From the NCBI GenBank assembly GCA_021816585.1, contig JAKAXL010000016.1, positions 1 to 58,036 of the forward strand: a stretch of 58,036 bases of DNA, written 5' to 3'. The translations under genes were made by a program, and so were the position numbers. Numbering within the stretch: position 1 is the first letter of the stretch; every line of letters starts with the position of its first letter. Below are positions 37,981-45,849 of the stretch, one piece after another. This stretch comes from Pseudomonadota bacterium. GTDB taxonomy: Bacteria; Pseudomonadota; Gammaproteobacteria; Burkholderiales; Burkholderiaceae_C. The notes beneath the pieces are model-generated. The model was given only the letters and a program-made list of their open reading frames with translations, searched no databases and was not told the DNA's origin.

Positions 37981-38640
37981 ATGTCTGCACGCAAAGCTTC
38001 CCCGCGCGGCCTCGGCGCCGCGCTGGCCGCGCTGCCGCTGCTCGTTCCCGCGGTGTCGGCGCTGGTCCCGGCCGACGTGGTGTGGGCCGCCACGCCGCGC
38101 CAGCCCGACCTGCAGGTGCTGGCGCAGGCGGTGGCGCGCGGCGAGGACCGCATCACGCCGGCGCATCTGCGCGGCCTGCTCACCGCCAGGCGCGGCGACT
38201 TCACGCTGGTCGACATCCGCAGCCCGGCGGATTTCGCGCAGGGGCACATCCAGGGTGCGATCAACGTGCCGATGGCGCGGCTGTTCGATCCCGCCGAATT
38301 GGTGCGCCTGCGCAAGTCCCCGCAGGTGATCGTGGTGTCGCGCCAGATCGACCAGCAGGCGCAGGCCGCCGCGCTGCTGCGCGTGGCCGGGGTGCCGGCG
38401 CTGGAGCTGGCCGGAGGGCTGGCGGCGTGGGCGCATGCCGTCGACGCTTGGTCGGCGTCGCGCGAGGACTACGCCATCGTGCGCGCCCTCAATGAATGCC
38501 CGCAGGCCGAGACCTCGCCGATGCCGTCGCTGCAGATCCCGCCCACCGGCACCGGCGCCACGGCGCCCGCGCCGGCGCCGGCCGCGCCGCCGGTGCGGCA
38601 CGGTACGCCGCGCGTCAACCTGAAGGGGATGTGCAGTTGA
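37981..38640 (+). CDS. Exported rhodanese-fold protein without the active-site cysteine
   Basis: 219 aa. A signal-like hydrophobic N-terminus (about 11-37) leads to one rhodanese domain (FTLVDIRSPADFAQGHIQGA; ELAGGLAAWAHAVDAW). Where the active Cys is expected after VIVV the residue is Ser120 (VVSRQID). Only Cys173 and Cys218 occur, outside the catalytic loop. A Pro/Ala linker (180-205) precedes a basic tail. It is the fourth gene of the psr-like operon and its stop overlaps the next gene as TTGA. It may bind sulfur species or serve as an assembly factor rather than an enzyme. Confidence 0.82.
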   Translation: MSARKASPRGLGAALAALPLLVPAVSALVPADVVWAATPRQPDLQVLAQAVARGEDRITPAHLRGLLTARRGDFTLVDIRSPADFAQGHIQGAINVPMARLFDPAELVRLRKSPQVIVVSRQIDQQAQAAALLRVAGVPALELAGGLAAWAHAVDAWSASREDYAIVRALNECPQAETSPMPSLQIPPTGTGATAPAPAPAAPPVRHGTPRVNLKGMCS

Positions 38641-40196
38641 GCGCGCGTCTGGAGCTGCCGCTGGCGGCCGGCGCCCGGCTCGCCGGCAGCGCCGCGGCCG
38701 CGCCCGGGCGCAACGCCGTCGCGACCCTGCTCGGCGAGGCGCGGCGCATGGTGCTGGCCAGCGCGGTGGCCGGCAATCCGTCGGCCTCGGCGCTGGCCTG
38801 CGTCGGTGACGGCGACGCCTTGCTGTTCGCGTGCCCGCGCATGTCGCGCGCGGCGGCGCAGCTCGAACTCAACGCCGCCGCGCAGGCGCTGGTGCTCGAC
38901 GAGCGCGGCCAGGCGGTGCTCGAGCTCAGCGGCTACTGCCGCGAGCTGCGCGATGCGCTGGCGCGTCGCGACGCCTTGGCCCGCTTCGCCGGGCGCCTGC
39001 CCGCGCAGGTGCTGGACGACCTGGCCGGCGAGGCGCCGGGGCAGTACGCGTTGCTGCGCCTGGTCCCCGTGCGCGCGAGCGTGCCGGGTCCGTCCGGTGC
39101 GTCGCCGCAGGCCTGGCTGGACTTCCCGCAGAACGCGCCGCGCAGCTCGGCGCTGGCGCTGGGAGCCTTCGGGCGCAACCTGCGGCTGTGGGTGCGCGCG
39201 GTGCGCGCGCCCTTCTTCACCGCCGCGGTGGTGCCGATGCTGCTCGGCGCAGCCGTCGCGCGCCGCGCCATGCCGGCGGCCGACTGGAGCTGGTCGATGT
39301 TCGCGTGGACCCTGGTCGGCGCCGTGCTGGCCGCCGCCGGCACCAACCTGATCAACGACTACGGCGACTCGCGCAGCGGCGCCGACGAGTGCAACCCCGT
39401 CGGCGGCAACCCCTTCACCGGCGGCAGCCGCATGATCCAGCTGGGGCTGCTGGCGCCCTGGCAGATGCTGCTGGCCAGCGTGCTGTGCTTCGTCGCGACC
39501 ATGGGCATCGGGCTGCACATCAACGCGCTGCTCTCCGGCTCAGCGCTGGCCCTCACGCCGCTGCTGGGAATCGGCGTGCTGGGCTGCGTGCTCGGCGTGG
39601 CCTACACGGTGGGTCCGTTCGCGCTGAGCTACCGGGGATTCGGCGAGGTCGCGGTGGCGCTGGGATTCGGTCCGGTGATCGTGATGGGCAGCAGCTATGC
39701 GCTGGCCGGCGCCGCCGGCGTGGCGTGGCCGTGGCAGGCCTCGCTGCTGGCCTCGGTGCCGGTGGCGCTGTTCATCCTGCTGGTGCTGTGGATCAACCAG
39801 TTCCAGGACGCCCCCGCGGACTCCGCCAGCGGTAAGCGCAACTGGGTCGTGCGGGTTTCCGAGCGCCCCGACGGCAGCTTCGACTTCGGCGCCGCCTTCG
39901 TCGCCTACACCGCGCTCAACCTGGCCGGCTTCGCCGCCATCGCGCTGCTCGGGGTGCTGGGGTGGCTGCGCCCGCAACTGGCGACGCCGTGGGCGTGGAT
40001 CGCGCTGCTGGCGCTGCCGTTGTTCCTGCGCGCGCGCGCGGCCGCGCAGGCCTGGAACGCGCGCTGGCGCGACCCCGCGGCCGATCGCGCGGGCCTGCCC
40101 TTCCAGCTGCTGCCGGTGAACGCGATGACCATCGGCGTGCACCTGGTCGGCGGCCTGCTGCTGGCCGCGGCCTACGTGCTGGGCGCGATGCGCTGA
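38637..40196 (+). CDS. Fusion of a pyridoxamine-oxidase-like flavin-binding domain and a UbiA/MenA-type prenyltransferase
   Basis: 519 aa from a TTG start (38637) that overlaps the previous stop as TTGA and has AAGGGGA about 8 nt upstream. Residues 30-165 look like the split-barrel PPOX/HugZ-type domain (ARRMVLASAVAGNPSASALA, CPRMSRAAAQLELNAAAQAL). From about 185 on it is a UbiA-fold membrane protein with NDYGDSRSGAD (240-250) and a second motif DAPADSASGKRNWVV; the MenA-like layout suggests prenylation of a naphthoquinone precursor. It is the last gene of the psrABC-like operon, so a quinone for that reductase is the natural hypothesis. Fusion and context are both unusual. Confidence 0.8.
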   Translation: MSARLELPLAAGARLAGSAAAAPGRNAVATLLGEARRMVLASAVAGNPSASALACVGDGDALLFACPRMSRAAAQLELNAAAQALVLDERGQAVLELSGYCRELRDALARRDALARFAGRLPAQVLDDLAGEAPGQYALLRLVPVRASVPGPSGASPQAWLDFPQNAPRSSALALGAFGRNLRLWVRAVRAPFFTAAVVPMLLGAAVARRAMPAADWSWSMFAWTLVGAVLAAAGTNLINDYGDSRSGADECNPVGGNPFTGGSRMIQLGLLAPWQMLLASVLCFVATMGIGLHINALLSGSALALTPLLGIGVLGCVLGVAYTVGPFALSYRGFGEVAVALGFGPVIVMGSSYALAGAAGVAWPWQASLLASVPVALFILLVLWINQFQDAPADSASGKRNWVVRVSERPDGSFDFGAAFVAYTALNLAGFAAIALLGVLGWLRPQLATPWAWIALLALPLFLRARAAAQAWNARWRDPAADRAGLPFQLLPVNAMTIGVHLVGGLLLAAAYVLGAMR

Positions 40197-40609
40197 GCCG
40201 CGCGCCGTTCGAAGGCCAGCATCGTGCGCTGCAGCAGCTGCGGCAGCGCATGGCGCGCCAGTTCGTCGAGCAGCGGCTCGCCCAGCTCCGCGTGCAGCGT
40301 GCCGCGCACCCGCGTCACCGACGCCGACAGCGGCTCGAAGTCCCAGCGCAGCTCGAACGCGCGAAACGGCGCGCCGGCGCGAATGCCGACGCGCTTCGGC
40401 GCCTCGAACTCGGCACGCGAACGGAAGTGCCAATCGCGCCCCAGCAGGTGCACGCGCTGTTCGACCTCGGCGCTGCCGGCGTCGCGGCGCAGCACCCGTG
40501 CCGAACTCCAGCCGGGCATGAACTGGGGGTAGGCGTCGACGTCGGCGACCAGTTCGTACAGCGCCTGCGCCGGCCACGGCAGCACGCGCTCGACTTCCAG
40601 CGCGACCAT
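40172..40609 (-). CDS. START/SRPBCC-fold protein, COQ10/RatA-like
   Basis: 145 aa. EVERVLPWPAQALYELVADV, YPQFMPGWSSARV and the C-terminal amphipathic helix (LPQLLQRTMLAFERRAAQRI) match the small polyketide-cyclase-like family that includes coenzyme-Q-binding COQ10 and RatA. These bind hydrophobic ligands such as ubiquinone. Its 3' end overlaps the UbiA-fusion gene by 25 nt on the opposite strand, and its start overlaps the upstream gene stop by 1 nt. Confidence 0.82.
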   Translation of the reverse strand: MVALEVERVLPWPAQALYELVADVDAYPQFMPGWSSARVLRRDAGSAEVEQRVHLLGRDWHFRSRAEFEAPKRVGIRAGAPFRAFELRWDFEPLSASVTRVRGTLHAELGEPLLDELARHALPQLLQRTMLAFERRAAQRIAPST

Positions 40610-41007
40610 CAGCCCGGTGCGAACAGCGGGGTGAGGTCCGCGTAGATGCGGTAGTCGTCGATTCCGGCCTCGCCGCCGCGCCAGATGGTCGCGGCCGGCA
40701 GGGTGAACTGCGAGCCGTCGTGGCGTGTGTAGGTCGCGCCGAGCCGGCACACCAGCGCGCCGTCGCAGTACCAGCATTCGTGCAGCTCGTGGCGCAGCGC
40801 GCGGATGGCGGAAAAGAAGCGGCCGACCTCGCGGGCCACTTCCTGCGGCCCCACGCAGGGCGCGGCGTTGCCGAACACGAAGCTGCCGCGTGGCGAGAAC
40901 CAGGCGCCGAAGGCCTGAGCGTCCATGCGGTCGACGCTTTCGAACACCGCGCGCGCATAGGCGCCCGCCTGGTCCTTGCTTGCCGGAAATCGTGGAGGGT
41001 GGCTCAT
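40609..41007 (-). CDS. NTF2/SnoaL-fold protein
   Basis: 132 aa. [24 protein letters not shown] and [17 protein letters not shown] fit a one-domain SnoaL-like alpha+beta barrel. These are ligand-binding pockets or isomerases; function is not predictable. It is transcribed divergently from the membrane-bound hydrogenase operon and its stop overlaps the START-domain gene (TGATG). The FNR-type palindrome at 41027-41052 lies just upstream, so it may share that regulation. Confidence 0.75.
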   Translation of the reverse strand: MSHPPRFPASKDQAGAYARAVFESVDRMDAQAFGAWFSPRGSFVFGNAAPCVGPQEVAREVGRFFSAIRALRHELHECWYCDGALVCRLGATYTRHDGSQFTLPAATIWRGGEAGIDDYRIYADLTPLFAPG

Positions 41008-41026
41008 GGTGTGTGCGAAGAATCGG

Positions 41027-41052
41027 GATCGCTTGACCTCCGTCAAGCGATC
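41027..41052. promoter_or_regulatory. Extended FNR-type palindrome upstream of the membrane-bound hydrogenase operon
   Basis: The FNR-type core TTGAC-CTCC-GTCAA (41033-41046) is embedded in a perfect 11-bp inverted repeat (half site GATCGCTTGAC). A GAGTAT/TATGTG -10-like element near 41089-41097 would place it near -61 relative to the hydrogenase start, the class-I activator position. The following TGATCTTG is shared with the psrA promoter. I found no sigma-54 -24/-12 element here. Confidence 0.7.
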
Positions 41053-41171
41053 CCCGGAGCGGGCGTGGACTCCCATCGATGGTTCTGGGAGTATGTGCCG
41101 TGATCTTGCCGGATGCGGCGGGCGCGGCGGGGCGCGGAACCCGCGAATCGTCAAGGCGGGGAGGCGAAAAA

Positions 41172-42299
41172 ATGGTATCCGAAAGCCCGACTTTCTACGA
41201 GCTGATGCGAGCGCAGGGAACCAGCCGGCGCTCGTTCCTGAAGTTCTGCACCCTCACCGCCGCGGCGCTCGGGCTCGACCCGTCGTACGCGGCGCAGATC
41301 GCCGAGGCGATGCAGACCAAGCCGCGCATCCCGGTGCTGTGGATGCACGGACTGGAGTGCACCTGCTGCTCGGAGTCCTTCATCCGTTCCGGCCATCCGC
41401 TGGCCAAGGACGTGATCCTGAAAATGATCTCGCTGGACTACGACGACACGCTGATGGCGGCCGCCGGCGAGCAGGCGGAGGCGATCCTCGACGAGATCCC
41501 GAAGAAGTACAAGGGCCGCTACATCCTCGCGGTGGAGGGCAACCCGCCGCTCAACGAGGACGGCATGTACTGCATCGTCGGCGGCAAGCCCTTCGTCGAC
41601 AAGCTCAAGGCGGTGGCGGCCGACGCGATGGCGGTGATCGCGTGGGGCGCCTGCGCGTCGTGGGGCTGCGTGCAGGCGGCCAAGCCGAACCCGACCCGCG
41701 CCACGCCGATCGACAAGGTGATCACCGACAAGCCGATCATCAAGATCCCCGGCTGTCCGCCGATCGCCGAGGTGATGACCGGGGTGATCGCCTACGTCAG
41801 CACCTTCGGGCGGCTTCCCGACCTGGACAACCGCGGGCGCCCGCTGATGTTCTACGGCCAGCGCATCCACGACAAGTGCTATCGCCGCGCGCACTTCGAC
41901 GCCGGCGAGTTCGTCGAGTCGTGGGACGACGCCGGCGCGCGCGCCGGCTACTGCCTGTACAAGATGGGCTGCCGCGGACCCACCACCTACAACGCCTGCT
42001 CGACCCTGCGCTGGAACGGCGGGGTGTCGTTCCCGATCCAGGCCGGGCACGGCTGCATCGGCTGCTCGGAGGAGAACTTCTGGGACAACGGGCCCTTCTA
42101 CCAGCGCCTGTCGGGCGTGGGCCTCGGGCTGGCGGTCGATGCCACGGCCGATGTCGTGGGCGGCACCGCGGCGGGGGTGGTCGGCGCGGCGGTGGTCGCG
42201 CACGCGGGCGCCAGCGTGGTCAAGCACCTGCGCCGCGACAAGCCGGCGCAGCAGCAGCCGGAAATCTCCAACAGGGATCGAGGAGAGGGGCAATCATGA
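41172..42299 (+). CDS. hyaA: Membrane-bound [NiFe] hydrogenase small subunit, oxygen-tolerant type
   Basis: 375 aa. Tat signal SRRSFLKFC (18-26). The proximal-cluster cysteines read CTCC at 63-66, Cys161 and Cys166 in WGACASWGC and Cys195 in PGCPP. The two supernumerary Cys (65, 166) are those that mark oxygen-tolerant group-1d enzymes such as C. necator HoxK; standard enzymes have Gly at both. Further His/Cys ligands ([33 protein letters not shown]) hold the medial and distal clusters. A C-terminal hydrophobic helix (about 320-350) anchors it. RBS GGGGAGG lies 9 nt before the ATG. Confidence 0.95.
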   Translation: MVSESPTFYELMRAQGTSRRSFLKFCTLTAAALGLDPSYAAQIAEAMQTKPRIPVLWMHGLECTCCSESFIRSGHPLAKDVILKMISLDYDDTLMAAAGEQAEAILDEIPKKYKGRYILAVEGNPPLNEDGMYCIVGGKPFVDKLKAVAADAMAVIAWGACASWGCVQAAKPNPTRATPIDKVITDKPIIKIPGCPPIAEVMTGVIAYVSTFGRLPDLDNRGRPLMFYGQRIHDKCYRRAHFDAGEFVESWDDAGARAGYCLYKMGCRGPTTYNACSTLRWNGGVSFPIQAGHGCIGCSEENFWDNGPFYQRLSGVGLGLAVDATADVVGGTAAGVVGAAVVAHAGASVVKHLRRDKPAQQQPEISNRDRGEGQS

Positions 42300-44092
42300 G
42301 CACGACCACGCCGAACGGTTTCAAGCTGGACGACAGCGGGCAGCGCATGGTGGTCGATCCGGTGACCCGGATCGAGGGCCACCTGCGTTGCGAGGTGAAC
42401 CTGGACAAGGACAACGTGATCCGCAACGCGGTGTCGTCGGGCACCATGTGGCGCGGGCTCGAGGTCATCCTGAAGGGACGCGATCCGCGGGACGCCTGGG
42501 CCTTCTGCGAGCGCATCTGCGGCGTGTGCACGGGGGTGCACGCGCTGGCCTCGGTGCGCTCGGTGGAGGACGCGCTGGGAATCCGCATCCCGGAGAACGC
42601 CAACACCATCCGCAACCTGATGCTGGCCACGCAGTGGGCGCAGGACCACCTGATCCACTTCTACCACCTGCATGCGCTGGACTGGGTGGACGTGGTGTCG
42701 TCGCTGAAGGCCGACCCGAAGCAGACCAGCGTGCTGGCGCAGAGCATCTCGCCGTGGCCGAACTCCTCGCCCGGCTATTTCCGCGACGTGCAGACGCGTC
42801 TGCAGAAGTTCGTCGACTCGGGGCAGCTGGGGCCGTTCATGAACGGCTACTGGGGCAACCGCGCCTACCTGCTGCCGCCCGAGGCCAACCTGCTGGCGGT
42901 GTCGCACTACCTGGAGGCGCTGGACTTCCAGCGCGAGATCGTGAAGATCCACACCGTGTTCGGGGGCAAGAACCCGCACCCGAACTGGCTGGTCGGCGGC
43001 ATGGCCTGCGCCATCAACCTCGACGGCGAGATGGCCGCGGGGGCGCCGGTGAACATGGCCCAGCTCGAACTCGTGTCGGACATCATCGACCGCACCATCG
43101 CCTTCATCGACCAGGTGTACCTGCCGGACCTGCAGGCCATCGCATCGTTCTACAAGGGCTGGGACTTCGGCCGCGGGCTGGCGGGGACCAACATCATGTC
43201 CTACGGCGAATTCCCGCTGGCGGCCAACGACTGGTCGGACTCCAACCTGGCGATCCCGCGCGGCGCGATCGTCGAGGGGCGGCTCGACCGCGTGCTCGAG
43301 GTGGACCTGCGCGACCCCAGGCAGGTGCAGGAATTCGTCGATCACTCCTGGTACAAGTACCCGGACGAGGCCGCCGGGCTGCACCCGTGGGAAGGCATCA
43401 CCGACCCGGACTTCCGGCTCGGTCCGAAGACCGTGGGAACGCGCACGGACATCCGGCAGCTCGACGAGTCGGCCAAGTACTCCTTCATCAAGGCGCCGCG
43501 CTGGCGCGGGCATGCGATGGAGGTGGGACCGCTGTCGCGCTTCACCATCGGCTACGCGCGCGGCATCCCCGAATTCAAGGAGCCCGTCGATCGCCTGCTG
43601 ACCGACCTGCAACTGCCGGTGGCCGCGCTGTTCACCACGCTGGGCCGCACCGCCGCGCGCGGCCTGGAGGCCAGCTGGGCCGCGCACAAGATGCGCATGT
43701 ACCACGACCGCCTGATGGCCAGCCTGCGCGCCGGCGACCTCGCCACCGCGAACACCGACAAGTGGGAGCCCTCGACCTGGCCCGCCGACACCAAGGGCGT
43801 CGGCTGGGTGGAGGCGCCGCGCGGCTCGCTGGGGCACTGGTCGCACATCCGCAACCAGCGCATCGAGTCCTACCAGGCGGTGGTGCCCACGACCTGGAAC
43901 GGGTCGCCCCGCGACCCCGCCGGCAACATCGGCGCCTTCGAGGCCGCGCTGCTCGGCACGCCGCTGGCCGAGGCCCGGCAGCCGCTGGAGATCCTGCGCA
44001 CGCTGCACAGCTTCGACCCCTGCCTGGCGTGCTCGACCCACGTCATCGCGCCCGACGGGGGCGAACTGGTTCGCGCACAGGTCTGCTCCTGA
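42296..44092 (+). CDS. hyaB: Membrane-bound [NiFe] hydrogenase large subunit
   Basis: 598 aa. Nickel ligands in ERICGVC (Cys75, Cys78) and DPCLACSTH (Cys576, Cys579, His582), followed by a 16-residue tail for removal by the HyaD-type protease. It oxidises H2 in the periplasm and is carried across by the small-subunit Tat signal. The start overlaps the hyaA stop as ATGA. A strong hairpin follows the gene. Confidence 0.96.
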   Translation: MSTTTPNGFKLDDSGQRMVVDPVTRIEGHLRCEVNLDKDNVIRNAVSSGTMWRGLEVILKGRDPRDAWAFCERICGVCTGVHALASVRSVEDALGIRIPENANTIRNLMLATQWAQDHLIHFYHLHALDWVDVVSSLKADPKQTSVLAQSISPWPNSSPGYFRDVQTRLQKFVDSGQLGPFMNGYWGNRAYLLPPEANLLAVSHYLEALDFQREIVKIHTVFGGKNPHPNWLVGGMACAINLDGEMAAGAPVNMAQLELVSDIIDRTIAFIDQVYLPDLQAIASFYKGWDFGRGLAGTNIMSYGEFPLAANDWSDSNLAIPRGAIVEGRLDRVLEVDLRDPRQVQEFVDHSWYKYPDEAAGLHPWEGITDPDFRLGPKTVGTRTDIRQLDESAKYSFIKAPRWRGHAMEVGPLSRFTIGYARGIPEFKEPVDRLLTDLQLPVAALFTTLGRTAARGLEASWAAHKMRMYHDRLMASLRAGDLATANTDKWEPSTWPADTKGVGWVEAPRGSLGHWSHIRNQRIESYQAVVPTTWNGSPRDPAGNIGAFEAALLGTPLAEARQPLEILRTLHSFDPCLACSTHVIAPDGGELVRAQVCS

Positions 44093-44105
44093 ACCATGCG
44101 GACGC

Positions 44106-44151
44106 GCACGCTCCAGCCAGGCGCCGCCGGTGGCGGCGCCTGGCTGCGTGC
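44106..44151. other. Long hairpin between hyaB and hyaC
   Basis: A perfect 15-bp stem (44114-44128 with 44132-44146, 3-nt loop) is extended by GCACG/CGTGC (44106-44110/44147-44151) across a 3-nt bulge. No T-run follows. Its place after the structural genes and before the cytochrome and maturation genes suggests mRNA stabilisation or attenuation so that HyaA/HyaB are made in excess. Confidence 0.6.
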
Positions 44152-44174
44152 CGGATCCGCCGGAGGCAAACGCC

Positions 44175-44879
44175 ATGTCCAGTCTTGTTGAAAACGGCGA
44201 ACGCGTCACCGCGCCGATCTACGTCTACGAGCTCCCGGTGCGCCTGTGGCACTGGACGGTGGCGCTGGCCATCGCGGTGCTGGCGCTCAGCGGCTGGCTG
44301 ATCGGCAATCCGCCGTGGGCGGCGATCTTCGGCCAGCCCTACGACCTGCACCTGATGGACGACCTGCGGCTGGCGCACTACATCGCCGGCTACGTGCTGC
44401 TGGTCGGGCTGGTCGGGCGGGCCTACTGGGCGCTGGTGGGCAACCGCTACGCGCGCGCGATCTTCGTGCCGCGGGTGTGGAGCCTGCGCTGGTGGCGCGC
44501 ATTGCGCAAGACCATCCGCTGGTACCTGCTGATGGAGCGCGAGACCGACAAGGAAGTCGGCCACAACCCGCTGGCGCAGGTGGCCATGCTGGTGGTGTTC
44601 CTGTTCGGCTCGGTGTTCGAGGTGATCACCGGCTTCGCGCTGTACGGCGAGGGCGCGGGCCTGCATTCGTGGGCTTCGCGCGCGTTCACCTCGTGGGTGA
44701 TCCCGCTGTTCGGCAGCAGCCAGACCGTGCACACCTGGCATCACCTGGTGATGTGGTACGTGCTGATCTTCGTCATCGTGCACCTGTACATGGTGATCCG
44801 CGAGGACATCATGTCGCGCCAGACCATGATCAGCACGATGGTCGACGGCTGGCGCTACTTCAAGGACGGCAGGCCATGA
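44175..44879 (+). CDS. hyaC: Ni/Fe-hydrogenase b-type cytochrome subunit
   Basis: 234 aa, four membrane helices. Haem-ligand His candidates are in LPVRLWHWTVAL (His26), LAHYIAGYVLLVG and QTVHTWHHLVMWYVLIFVIVHL. It accepts electrons from the small subunit and reduces the quinone pool. Its stop overlaps the protease gene as ATGA. Confidence 0.95.
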   Translation: MSSLVENGERVTAPIYVYELPVRLWHWTVALAIAVLALSGWLIGNPPWAAIFGQPYDLHLMDDLRLAHYIAGYVLLVGLVGRAYWALVGNRYARAIFVPRVWSLRWWRALRKTIRWYLLMERETDKEVGHNPLAQVAMLVVFLFGSVFEVITGFALYGEGAGLHSWASRAFTSWVIPLFGSSQTVHTWHHLVMWYVLIFVIVHLYMVIREDIMSRQTMISTMVDGWRYFKDGRP

Positions 44880-45466
44880 ACCCCGATGCGCCGGGGCGCG
44901 TGCTGGTGCTGGGGATCGGCAACATCCTTTGGGCCGACGAGGGCTTCGGGGTGCGCGCCGCCGAGGCGCTGCACGAGGCCTGGGAACTGCCGCCGCAGGT
45001 CAGCGTGGTCGACGGCGGCACGCAGGGCCTGGGGCTGCTGCCGTGGGTCGAGGACGCCGACACCCTGCTGGTGCTCGACGCGGTCGACTACGGGCTGTCA
45101 CCGGGCACGCTGTGCACGGTCGACGACGACGAGGTGCCGCGCTATCTGAGCGCGAAGAAGATGAGCCTGCACCAGACCAGTTTCCAGGACGTGCTGGGGC
45201 TGGCCGCGCTGCACGGGCGCGTGCCGTCGCGCATGCGCCTGATCGGCGCGCAGCCGGCCGAACTCGACGACTACGGCGGCAGCCTGTCGCCGCTGCTGCA
45301 GGCCTGCGTGCAGCCGGCGGTGCGCGAGGCGCTGCGCTTCCTCGCCGGACTCGGACTGCCGGCGCGCGCGCGCAGCGGCGGCGGCGCGCCGGCGTTGGCG
45401 CCGCCGTCGGTGGCGCTGCGCGCCTACGAGAGCGGGCGTCCCGGCGACGCGGAGCCGGGACGATGA
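44876..45466 (+). CDS. hyaD: Hydrogenase maturation protease, HyaD/HoxM family
   Basis: 196 aa. VLVLGIGNILWADEGFGVRAAE contains the nickel-sensing Glu; Asp in VLDAVDYG and His in SLHQTSFQDVLGL complete the metal site. It removes the HyaB C-terminal tail. It is clearly distinct from the group-3b protease at 27.8 kb. Overlaps hyaC and hyaE by ATGA. Confidence 0.93.
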   Translation: MNPDAPGRVLVLGIGNILWADEGFGVRAAEALHEAWELPPQVSVVDGGTQGLGLLPWVEDADTLLVLDAVDYGLSPGTLCTVDDDEVPRYLSAKKMSLHQTSFQDVLGLAALHGRVPSRMRLIGAQPAELDDYGGSLSPLLQACVQPAVREALRFLAGLGLPARARSGGGAPALAPPSVALRAYESGRPGDAEPGR

Positions 45467-45849
45467 ACCCGAGCAGCCCGGCCTTGCAGCGCCTGCTCGC
45501 GCAACCCGGCGTGCAGGCGCTCAGCGGCGCGCGCATCGACGAGTTCGCCAGCCGCGGCACGCAGGCGCTGTTCTTCACCGGAGATCCCGGGCGGCATCCC
45601 GAGATCGACGACGTGGCGGTCATACTGCCCGAATTGATGCGGGCCTTCGACGGACGCTTCGGGGTCGGCGTGGTCGACCCCGACGCCGACCGCGAGGCGC
45701 TGATGCGCTGGGATGCCGGGGTGCGGCCCACGCTGGTGTTCGTGCGGGACGGCGTGCGCCTGGGGGCCATTGCGCGCATGCGCGACTGGGCGTATTACCT
45801 GTCCGAGATCGCCGCCATGCTGGGCGGCGCAGCCGCGAGTCCGACATGA
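45463..45849 (+). CDS. hyaE: Hydrogenase small-subunit maturation protein, HyaE/HoxO-like
   Basis: 128 aa, thioredoxin-like fold without a CxxC pair (LFFTGDPGRHPEIDDVAVILP; GVRPTLVFVRDGV). HyaE/HoxO proteins guard the Tat signal of the small subunit until its clusters are in place, especially in oxygen-tolerant enzymes. Placed as usual between the protease and HyaF/HoxQ genes, with overlapping starts and stops. Confidence 0.85.
   Translation: MNPSSPALQRLLAQPGVQALSGARIDEFASRGTQALFFTGDPGRHPEIDDVAVILPELMRAFDGRFGVGVVDPDADREALMRWDAGVRPTLVFVRDGVRLGAIARMRDWAYYLSEIAAMLGGAAASPT

Noticed and set aside
41053-41171. Sigma-54 promoter for the membrane-bound hydrogenase, as in C. necator
   Set aside because: No GG-N10-GC type -24/-12 element with the expected TGGCAC/TTGC context was found; an FNR-type site is present instead.
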